A stretch of DNA of 64,000 bases from Streptomyces longwoodensis (GTDB lineage Bacteria; Actinomycetota; Actinomycetes; Streptomycetales; Streptomycetaceae): assembly GCF_001514125.1 (NCBI RefSeq), contig NZ_KQ948550.1, positions 669,105 through 733,104 on the forward strand, in the 5' to 3' direction. The position numbers were made by a program, and so were the translations under genes. Positions 1 through 6,157 of the stretch are shown piece by piece (the stretch's first letter is position 1; each line of letters opens with the position of its first letter). The notes under the pieces are model-generated. The model did not search any database. It was not told the origin of the DNA and was given only the letters and a program-made list of their open reading frames with translations.

Positions 1-641
1 GTGTGCCCGAGCCCCGCGAGCACGTGGACGCGCACGCCCAGCGGGCGGGGCCCGATCAGCCGGCGGGCCGACCAGTCGGCGTACAGCAGCGGCTCGAAGA
101 CGGCGGGCGGCAGCGTGGCGTCGTGCTCGTCGGCGAGGTAGCCGACCAGGTCGTGGCCGCCGTAGACGAGGTCGAGCGTGTCCACGCGGGAGGTGACGAA
201 GGCGTCCTCCTCGATCACCGTGCCGACCAGGACGACGCGTTCGGCCCGTGGCGGCGTGCCGGTGCACAGCAGCCGCAGCAGGGCATGCCCGCCCAGGGAG
301 AAGCCGATCAGGGTCAGCGGGCCGGCCAGGAGGTGGCGGTGCGCGTCGAGGAGCCCGGCGAGACGGGCGGCGCGGGCGTCGCGGTCGGCCTCGGTGGCGG
401 GCGCGCGGCGGTCGCGGGCGGGCATGTCGCACTGGAGCACCTGGGCACCGGAGGCGACCAGACGGTCCGTCAGCCGGGCCAGCAGCAGGTCGTCCCGGCC
501 GTCGCCGTCCAGGACGGAGACGCTGCCGGGGCCCGCGAGCAGCACGGTGGCGCACGCCGGTCCGGGCGGGAAGGTCCGGCCGAGGCGGTACGTCGGTCCG
601 GCCGGGTCGGTGCGCCAGGTCAGGCGCCGGTGCGCGCTCAC
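1..641 (-). CDS. Alpha/beta-fold hydrolase, C-terminally truncated by the window edge
   Basis: This open frame was read directly from the minus strand; it has no stop inside the window. It starts at a GTG (639-641), 4 bp after the stop of the HemN-like gene, so the two are almost certainly co-transcribed. About 213 residues are visible. The nucleophile elbow GFSLGGH puts the likely catalytic Ser near residue 115, after a strand LTLIG, which is typical of serine hydrolases and thioesterases. No signal peptide is visible, so it is probably cytosolic. The last visible residues (VRVHVLAGLGH) lie on a core strand, and the remainder lies beyond the left edge. In this context it may cleave a leader peptide or an ester in peptide maturation, but that is inference. 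The fold call is firm; the substrate is unknown. Confidence 0.8.
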   Translation of the reverse strand, partial: MSAHRRLTWRTDPAGPTYRLGRTFPPGPACATVLLAGPGSVSVLDGDGRDDLLLARLTDRLVASGAQVLQCDMPARDRRAPATEADRDARAARLAGLLDAHRHLLAGPLTLIGFSLGGHALLRLLCTGTPPRAERVVLVGTVIEEDAFVTSRVDTLDLVYGGHDLVGYLADEHDATLPPAVFEPLLYADWSARRLIGPRPLGVRVHVLAGLGH

Positions 642-645
642 CGGC

Positions 646-2127
646 TCACCGGCGGCAGACGGCCTCGGCGAAGTCGCCGATGCGCTGGTGGAAGTAGACG
701 CTGATGATCTCCTCGTGCAGGGCCTCGCCGTCCAGCGTCGGCACCACGGCCTCCGGCTCGTCCGGCACCGGTGCGACGAACCCGCGCTCGGCGAGCTCGG
801 CGAAGACGGAGGCGAACGGCTCGTCGTGGAAGATCTCGACGCCGAACCGGCGGCGGAAGCGCTCGGCGCGGATCGGCTGGTTGGCCTTGAACGCGAACCC
901 GAGGACCATGCCCATGGCCTGGTGGCCCGTCAGTCGGCGTCCCGGCGCGAGGGGCAGGCCGGGGCCCGCCTTCATCCGGCGGGCGTAGCCGGTGATGTCG
1001 GCGGTGTTGTGGGTCTGCACGACCGTGTCGTCGTCGCGGGTCAGCCAGCCGTAGGCGCCGGGCCCGAAGGCGATCATCGTGTCGTGGCGCTGCCACTTGT
1101 TGCGCGAGACCCGCGGGATGTTGCCGTCCGGGTAGGTGCCGGGCCGGTTCCACCAGCCGCACGGGCTCGGGTGGTACCCGGCGTCCAGCAGCAGCTCCAC
1201 GACCGCCTCGCGCATCGCGTAGGTCTCGCCCACGCTCGGGAAGGCGTACTGCGCGTCGAGGCGGCTCTTGACGCTCGGCACGTTCCACACGGCCCGGTTG
1301 CCGATGCCCATGCCGGCCCGGTCCGCGTTGCGCAGCCGGTAGACGGTGATGGTGGGCACGCCGAGGTCGACCAGCCGCCGGATGTCGTCGGCGACCGTCG
1401 CGGTGGTCTGCTGCGGCAGCCCGAACATCATGTCGACGTTGTACGGCTTGCCGGTCGCCCGCAGCTTCTCGATCGCGCGCAGCGACATCACCGCGTCGTG
1501 CCCGCGGCCCGCGAACGCGTTGACCTCGCTCTGCAGCGACTGCACGCCGACGCTGAACCGGTTGAAGCCCAGCGCGCACGCCTCGGCCAGCTCGTCGCCG
1601 AGGAAGTTGTCGGGGTTGCCCTCCAGGGAGATCTCGCAGTCGTCGCCGAGCCGGTAGTGCTCCCTCATGTGCGCGACCAGCCGCGCCAGTTGCTCGGTGC
1701 CGAGCAGCGAGGCGGTGCCGCCGCCGAGGTAGACCGACTCGATGGGCGCCCGCTCCAGCCAGGGGGCGTGGGCGAGGCGGCGGGCGGACTCCTCGAGGAG
1801 CAGGTCGGTCCACACCCGCGGGGCGCGCGCGCCCTCGGCGCCGTCGGGGACCTTGCGCTTGACGTAGTTGCAGAAGTGGCAGACGTACGCGCACAGCGGG
1901 ACGTGGAAGTACAGGTGGGCCGGCCGGCCGGCGCCCGGGTGGGTGCGCAGGGCCTCGGCGACCTCGTCCTCGGAGAGCCGTTCGCCATAGTTGGCGGTGA
2001 CGTTGATGTTGTAGTCGTCCTGGTCGATGCGCAGGGCGGGGTTCTCCCGGAGCAGCCGCGCCAGTCCGGTGCCGGGGCGCGCGGCCGGGGTGCGGCGCAC
2101 GGCGGTGGTGGTGCCGGTGGTGCTCAT
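646..2127 (-). CDS. HemN/HemW-like radical SAM enzyme in a candidate RiPP cluster
   Basis: A 493-residue radical SAM protein of the coproporphyrinogen-oxidase-like family. The iron-sulfur ligands are C79, C83 and C86 in HVPLCAYVCHFCNY (CX3CX2C). The position after the triad is Asn, where true HemN has a fourth Cys, so this is not a canonical haem enzyme. Further HemN-superfamily landmarks are YLGGGTAS, EGNP, RFSVGVQSLQ and VDMMFGLP. The ATG at 2127 is preceded by AAGGAGA at a slightly long spacing. The gene lies 167 bp after a small peptide gene and is followed by a hydrolase. HemN-like proteins in peptide clusters are often class C radical methylases or carbon-carbon bond-forming enzymes, so a tailoring role fits. 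It could instead be an unrelated HemW-like protein, but context argues against that. Confidence 0.85.
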   Translation of the reverse strand: MSTTGTTTAVRRTPAARPGTGLARLLRENPALRIDQDDYNINVTANYGERLSEDEVAEALRTHPGAGRPAHLYFHVPLCAYVCHFCNYVKRKVPDGAEGARAPRVWTDLLLEESARRLAHAPWLERAPIESVYLGGGTASLLGTEQLARLVAHMREHYRLGDDCEISLEGNPDNFLGDELAEACALGFNRFSVGVQSLQSEVNAFAGRGHDAVMSLRAIEKLRATGKPYNVDMMFGLPQQTTATVADDIRRLVDLGVPTITVYRLRNADRAGMGIGNRAVWNVPSVKSRLDAQYAFPSVGETYAMREAVVELLLDAGYHPSPCGWWNRPGTYPDGNIPRVSRNKWQRHDTMIAFGPGAYGWLTRDDDTVVQTHNTADITGYARRMKAGPGLPLAPGRRLTGHQAMGMVLGFAFKANQPIRAERFRRRFGVEIFHDEPFASVFAELAERGFVAPVPDEPEAVVPTLDGEALHEEIISVYFHQRIGDFAEAVCRR

Positions 2128-2167
2128 CGCGACCTCGTCTCCTTCGGGGCTGTGCGCGACGGTCGCC

Positions 2168-2240
2168 CTCCCGGCCCGCGCCAGGGAGGCGGGCCGGGAG
2201 GGAGGCGCCGTACGCCGACGGGGGGTCGGAGACGTACGGC
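2168..2240 (-). terminator. Two strong stem-loops just downstream of the precursor peptide gene
   Basis: Reading in the direction of transcription, the first hairpin (2240-2207) pairs GCCGTACG with CGTACGGC and GTCGG with CCGAC around a 5-nt loop, with a 3-nt bulge. The second (2200-2168) is a perfect 12-bp stem, CTCCCGGCCCGC with GCGGGCCGGGAG, and a 9-nt loop. There is no T-run, so these may attenuate transcription or protect the 3' end of the peptide mRNA rather than terminate fully. That would give more precursor than enzyme transcript. Confidence 0.55.
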
Positions 2241-2294
2241 GGCCTCTTCACGGCCCGTCCCTCAGCGGGCCGCGAAGTCTTCGGCGAGCGCCGG

Positions 2295-2453
2295 TCAGAC
2301 CTCGACCTCGATGACCGTGGCCTCGGTGATGTTGGTGGCCTCGACCAGCGTCTCGGCGGGCGCGGTGGCCGACGCGGCGCCCACCGCGCTCAGCGTCACG
2401 CCCTCCTGGCCGGGCTCCAGGTGGATGCGGATGACCTTCTTCTCCTCGGGCAT
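2295..2453 (-). CDS. Candidate RiPP precursor peptide (52 aa)
   Basis: A 52-residue peptide starting at ATG 2453. That start has AAAGGGA upstream at good spacing; an in-frame ATG at 2483 lies inside a hairpin and is rejected. The N-terminal part is charged (MPEEKKVIRIHLEPGQEG), followed by an Ala/Ser/Thr-rich stretch and a C-terminal segment of alternating Thr/Glu and beta-branched residues: AETLVEATNITEAT, then VIEVEV. The triplet EAT occurs twice, six residues apart. There is no Cys, Trp, Tyr or Phe, which rules out sactipeptide, streptide-type and aromatic-crosslink chemistry. It sits between two radical SAM genes, the usual place for a RiPP precursor. The core and its modification (epimerisation, methylation or an aliphatic crosslink) are unknown. 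I do not recognise a named family. Confidence 0.7.
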   Translation of the reverse strand: MPEEKKVIRIHLEPGQEGVTLSAVGAASATAPAETLVEATNITEATVIEVEV

Positions 2454-2474
2454 GGCTCGTTCCCTTTCGTGGTG

Positions 2475-2560
2475 GGGCGGCACGGGTGGTGCCGCCCGGA
2501 CAGGGGCCCGCTCACGTCGTCGGGAGCGGGGGCGCTGGGCGCCCGGCCGGTCGCCGGGCG
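2475..2560 (-). other. Stem-loops in the leader of the precursor gene
   Basis: Three inverted repeats fill the 115-bp space between the SPASM gene and the peptide gene: 2540-2560 (8-bp stem CGCCCGGC/GCCGGGCG), 2507-2530 (7-bp stem CCCGCTC/GAGCGGG) and 2475-2497 (perfect 9-bp stem GGGCGGCAC/GTGCCGCCC, 5-nt loop). The last ends about 22 nt before the start codon. They could mark an RNA-processing site or stabilise the peptide message. Function is inferred only from position. Confidence 0.45.
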
Positions 2561-2568
2561 GCTGCGGC

Positions 2569-3933
2569 CTACGGCGTAGCGGCCGGACGCGGGGTGAGCG
2601 TCAGCGTGACGCCCCGCTCCCGGCGTTCGCGCCAGTAGCGGCCGGCCCGCAGAGTGAACTCCTGGAGGTACTCGGTGGCCCCGCAGCCCTTCTCGTCGCC
2701 GGTGATGTTGCGGGCCAGCGGCGGGCAGCGGAACTGGCACCAGATGTCCTCCCGCGCGACGGGGCAGGTGCCGCACACGGTGTGGTCCTCGAAGCGGATG
2801 TCGCGGAAGGCGTCGAAGCCGTTCTCCCAGATCTCGGCGAACGGCTGCCGGGTGACGTTGCCGGCCCGGTGGAGCTGGCCGGACATGCAGTTGCTGCACG
2901 GGTAGACGTCGCCGCGGCTGTTGACGTAGACCACCGAGCGGCCGCACTTCTCCTGGCCGACGGCGCGTTCGAGGCGCTGGCAGAACTGGATGGTGTCCAC
3001 CCCGCGGATCTCGTCCGCGGCCCGCCGCGCGGCGGGGGCCCGCGGGCCGTCCGGGGCCGGCGGTCCGGCGGGGACGGAGACGTCCTCGGACGCGCCCTCG
3101 GACGCGTCCTCGGGCTCGCCCGAGTAACGGTCCATGCAGCGCCGGTAGACCGCGAACACCTCGTCGAGGTCGCCGGGGCGCAGCAGCATGTCCGGGTGGA
3201 GCAGGGCCCGGCCCACCGGGTGGGTCTCCAGCCACTGCGGCCGCGGATAGCCGTTGCGGGCGCACCAGTCGAAGATCTCCTCGGCGTCCTGGATGTTGTG
3301 CCGGTGCACGGAGATCGCCGTGCGGAACACGTGCCCGTGCGCGCGCATCGCCTCGAACGCCCGCTTCAGCTTGGGGAAGTCCATCCGGCCGCGCACGGTG
3401 CGCTCGGGGTCGGCGGTGTCGAAGCTGATGAAGAACGACTGGCCCGGCGGGATCGCCGCGAGCTTCTCCTCGGTGACCAGCAGTCCGTTGGTGAAGATCT
3501 GCGTGCTGAACGGCTTGCTCCGCGCGTGCCGGATGATCTCCACGGCGTCGCGGTGGGAGAAGATCTCACCGCCCGTCAGGAACACCTGGAGCACGCCCGC
3601 GTCGGCGAAGTCGTCCAGCAGCGATGTGATCATCGGGGTGGACATCTCGTCCGGCCGCTTGAGCGCGGAGTCCGCGTAGCAGTGCCGACAGCGCAGGTTG
3701 CACAGGTTGGTCGTCTCCACGAACGCGATGGCCGGGGCGGGCAGGTGGAACCGGTCCAGCGTCACCAGTGGATCGCTCAGCGCGTGGGTCATCAACTCCT
3801 CAGCGGGCACCGGCGATCCGCCGTTGTGGCGGTGGATCAGCGGCTCGGCCGAGGCGGCGAGGAACTCGACGTGCCCGTTCGGCAGGAGGGCGACCAGGCC
3901 GCCCTCGTTCACCTGGAAGGGAATCTTCTGCAC
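2569..3933 (-). CDS. Radical SAM/SPASM peptide-modifying enzyme
   Basis: A 454-residue protein. The GTG at 3933 is chosen because GGAAGG lies 8 nt upstream; a TTG at 3963 has no ribosome site. Residues 1-60 look like a small PqqD/RRE-type winged-helix domain (VNEGGLVALLPNGHVEFLAA), a plausible precursor-binding module. The radical SAM core follows, with C78, C82 and C85 in CNLRCRHC and the SAM-binding GGE near 121-123. After an acidic, Ala/Pro-rich linker (about 275-310) comes a Cys-rich SPASM region (CQRL, KCGRS, YPCSNC, CGTC, WCQFRC, GCG) that would hold one or two auxiliary clusters. This architecture is that of RiPP maturases. It is the first gene of the minus-strand cluster, ahead of the peptide gene. 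The exact chemistry cannot be read from sequence. Confidence 0.88.
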   Translation of the reverse strand: MQKIPFQVNEGGLVALLPNGHVEFLAASAEPLIHRHNGGSPVPAEELMTHALSDPLVTLDRFHLPAPAIAFVETTNLCNLRCRHCYADSALKRPDEMSTPMITSLLDDFADAGVLQVFLTGGEIFSHRDAVEIIRHARSKPFSTQIFTNGLLVTEEKLAAIPPGQSFFISFDTADPERTVRGRMDFPKLKRAFEAMRAHGHVFRTAISVHRHNIQDAEEIFDWCARNGYPRPQWLETHPVGRALLHPDMLLRPGDLDEVFAVYRRCMDRYSGEPEDASEGASEDVSVPAGPPAPDGPRAPAARRAADEIRGVDTIQFCQRLERAVGQEKCGRSVVYVNSRGDVYPCSNCMSGQLHRAGNVTRQPFAEIWENGFDAFRDIRFEDHTVCGTCPVAREDIWCQFRCPPLARNITGDEKGCGATEYLQEFTLRAGRYWRERRERGVTLTLTPRPAATP

Positions 3934-3959
3934 GAGCCCTGCCTTCCGGCCACATGAAG

Positions 3960-3993
3960 TCAACAGGTGTTGAACTCATTACGTGTTGAACTC
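3960..3993 (-). promoter_or_regulatory. Direct and inverted repeats upstream of the RiPP operon
   Basis: GTGTTGAACTC occurs twice (3967-3977 and 3983-3993), 16 bp apart. The first copy overlaps an inverted repeat TCAACA-GG-TGTTGA (3960-3973). The block lies 27 bp before the SPASM gene and in the shared space with the divergent DUF6278 gene, as expected for an operator. It is clearly more A/T-rich than its surroundings. No regulator gene of the cluster is visible in the window. Confidence 0.5.
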
Positions 3994-4080
3994 TACGAGC
4001 CGGGCATTCCCTTGGCAAGGGCCCCGCCACGGCTCGCGCGCCTGTGGTGTGCGCGGCGGTACGAATGCCACGCTGGATCC

Positions 4081-4545
4081 ATGGACCTCCCTTTTCTGTC
4101 CAAGTGGCGCAAGAGGCGTGAGACGGCCACCGCGGTCGCGGTGTTCCCGGACAGCGACAGCGGCGGCGACGCAGACGGCGGGGCCGGTCGTGGCGGGTAC
4201 GCCGCACTGCTCGGCGAGTGCGAACTGCTGCGCTCCCTGGCGTCCCGCGCGGGGGTCCGGCTCGACCACACCCCGGCCTCGCTGGAGGCGCTGGACCAGC
4301 TGGTGCCACGCTGGCGCGACGACGAGGAGATGCTGCCCTGGCTCGGCAACGACGCGGGCCTCTACCTCGGCACCGTCGTCGTGCGCACCGTGCCCGGCGC
4401 CGGCTGGCGGATCCTGCCGGAGGGGCGCCCGGTGGTCCGGCTGGCCTCCGGCCGGGAGGTCGACGTGGTCCTCGAGGGCCGTACCTGGGCGATGACCGGC
4501 AGCCCCGAACTCTTCCAGGTGTACGCCGAGATCGCGGAGGCGTGA
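4081..4545 (+). CDS. DUF6278-like protein, function unknown
   Basis: A 154-residue soluble protein with a basic N-terminus (FLSKWRKRR), then an acidic/Gly-rich stretch (FPDSDSGGDADGGAG), then a compact C-terminal domain with SLEALDQLVPRW, PWLGNDAGLYLGTVVVRTVPGAGW and PVVRLASGREVDVV. I recognise this pattern as the DUF6278 family of Streptomyces. The ATG at 4081 has no Shine-Dalgarno; a CACGCT hexamer ends 6 nt before it, so the transcript may be leaderless. It diverges from the RiPP cluster and shares its upstream region, but nothing ties it to that pathway. No enzymatic motif is visible. Confidence 0.75.
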   Translation: MDLPFLSKWRKRRETATAVAVFPDSDSGGDADGGAGRGGYAALLGECELLRSLASRAGVRLDHTPASLEALDQLVPRWRDDEEMLPWLGNDAGLYLGTVVVRTVPGAGWRILPEGRPVVRLASGREVDVVLEGRTWAMTGSPELFQVYAEIAEA

Positions 4546-5249
4546 CACCGTGCCGACGCGGGGGAGCGGGAGTCGGTGAACCCCTGGCCCGATCTGCGGC
4601 TTAAATACGGCTAATGCCTGAAAAGTGCGTGTCGTGCCTGTGGGTCCTCCCGGGCTGGATAGTTTGCGGCAGCACGACACAGCTGAGAGTGAGTAGGGCC
4701 GGGCATGGCTGTCGATCGTTTGATCGCGTCGCGTGACGTCAACGAGCACTCCGGGGAGCCATCGGGCGACATCGAGGACCGCCGCAGCACGCATCACGGG
4801 CACTGTCCGGGGCCCGTGCGCCCACGCTGTCCGTGCCGCGCGTGTGTTCCGTGCCGCCGCCGTGCACAACGAGCGCCGTGCGCCCGTCAGTTGGGGGCCA
4901 GACCTTTCGCCGCGCCCCGCCCGCCCCTGGGGGCCGGCGCTGCCGGTGTCCGCCCGAGCAGGACCGTCGCGCCGGGCCTCGACTAGGATGTGCCGTTCAT
5001 CCCTGTGGTGGGGGTGATGTCGCCGGTCCTCCGGGAAGGGCGACGGGGAGACTGCCGCCGGGGAGGGGACCCTCGCGCAGGGGGGCGGCAGTTCACGAGA
5101 GCCATACCCGCCCGGTCGCGCGGCCGGAGATCACTGCTCGCGTGGCGGGACCGTCGGACACGGCGGATCGCCGCCGGCGAGGAGAAGGTCAGCCGCGCGC
5201 CGGTCGGGTTGCGCTCGAAGGAGTGCCCCGGTGCCGCCGGGGTGCGCCG
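4546..5249. other. 704-bp stretch without a supported gene; two long-range inverted repeats
   Basis: No frame here keeps a convincing protein pattern. A 93-codon frame at 4705-4986 turns into a Cys/Arg-rich low-complexity run and is not accepted. Two structured spots stand out. One is a perfect 9-bp pair, GTGTCGTGC (4629-4637) with GCACGACAC (4672-4680), enclosing 34 nt just upstream of that weak frame. The other is CTGCCGCC (5052-5059) with GGCGGCAG (5084-5091). The first is preceded by an A/T-rich patch (cttaaatacggctaatg, about 4600-4616) that could hold a promoter. A small RNA or decayed gene is possible; neither is shown. Confidence 0.4.
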
Positions 5250-6014
5250 TCAGGACGCCCGGTGCGAGGCCCGGTTCGGGGTGGCCGTGCGGTCCGGCAG
5301 CGCGGTTCGGGCCGCCTGGGTCACGTCCGCCACCAGCTCCACCACGTCCGGCCCGTACGCCTGCGAGTTGACGACCCTCAGCAGCAGGGCGAACGAGGAG
5401 TTGCCGTACTTGCGGGCCAACCACTCGTGGTGGCGGGCCAGGTAGCGGGTCGCCGCCTGGTTGGTGATCGCGCGCTGCCCGCAGAACAGGAACACCGGCC
5501 GCGCCTCCCGCCGCTCACCGGCCGTCAGCCGGGCCAGCAGCACGTACTCGCTCACCCCCGGCTCCATCCGGTACCGCTCGCCGCCGATCTGGAACGCCCC
5601 GCGGTCCGGGCCGGGTTCCGGGTCCACGTTGACCCGCACGCCCGGCAGCAGCGACGCCAGGTGGGCGAGCATCCGCCGGTTGGAGGCGGGACCGCCCACG
5701 CAGAACTCGGTGCGCTCGCCGAACCCCTGCTGGGCCGCGTCGTGCGCGACGACCTGCGCGTGCGCGCGGCAGTCCTTGATCAGCGCGGCCAGTTCGAGCA
5801 GCGCGAAGACGTCGAAGCGGGTCACCGTGAGGTCGGGGCCGCCCGCGTCGCGGTTGACCACCAGCAGTGACTCGGAGTTGTCCGGCAGGCCGAAGAAGGC
5901 CTGTTTGCGCCGCAGCCTGCGCTTCCAGAGGTAGGTGCGGGCCACCCAGCCGAGCGCGGCCGATATGCCCGCGGCCACCACGCCCAGGACGATGTTGCGC
6001 ACGTCGTCGTTCAT
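5250..6014 (-). CDS. Membrane-anchored protein of unknown function
   Basis: A 254-residue protein with one N-terminal transmembrane helix (residues 7-24, IVLGVVAAGISAALGWVA), followed at once by a basic cluster (WKRRLRRKQ). The rest is therefore predicted to be cytoplasmic. The soluble part starts FFGLPDNSESLLVVNRD and has a mixed alpha/beta look with several Gly-rich turns, but I do not recognise the domain. A TAGCAT hexamer lies 8 nt before the ATG, so the message may have almost no leader. The C-terminal 20 residues are Ala/Thr/Arg-rich and probably disordered. It diverges from the gamma-glutamyltransferase gene. The reading frame is well supported by codon usage; the function is open. Confidence 0.75.
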   Translation of the reverse strand: MNDDVRNIVLGVVAAGISAALGWVARTYLWKRRLRRKQAFFGLPDNSESLLVVNRDAGGPDLTVTRFDVFALLELAALIKDCRAHAQVVAHDAAQQGFGERTEFCVGGPASNRRMLAHLASLLPGVRVNVDPEPGPDRGAFQIGGERYRMEPGVSEYVLLARLTAGERREARPVFLFCGQRAITNQAATRYLARHHEWLARKYGNSSFALLLRVVNSQAYGPDVVELVADVTQAARTALPDRTATPNRASHRAS

Positions 6015-6157
6015 GGGCGCGCATGCTAGCGGTCACCCGCGCCTCGGACGTACCCGTGTTCGACGTGTGGCGGTCGTATGACAGAGCCCGGGAGGGTCTG
6101 TCCGGACCGGGGCGGATGTCGTTACGCTGCGCTGACGTTCCTGCACTGGAGGTACGG

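Noticed and set aside
646..2127. Coproporphyrinogen III oxidase (hemN) for haem synthesis
   Set aside because: The fourth Cys of the HemN motif is Asn, and the gene sits between a small peptide gene and a hydrolase, beside a SPASM enzyme.
2295..2483. A 62-aa version of the peptide starting at 2483
   Set aside because: That ATG lies inside a 9-bp hairpin with no ribosome site, whereas ATG 2453 has AAAGGGA at normal spacing.
178..3957. A 1259-codon plus-strand open frame over the RiPP cluster
   Set aside because: It is antisense to four well-supported minus-strand genes and has only low-complexity Arg/Ala/Gly composition. Long antisense frames are normal in high-GC DNA.
4705..4986. A 93-codon plus-strand frame
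   Set aside because: It starts plausibly but becomes Cys/Arg/Pro low complexity, has no clear ribosome site and no recognisable domain. At best it is a relic.
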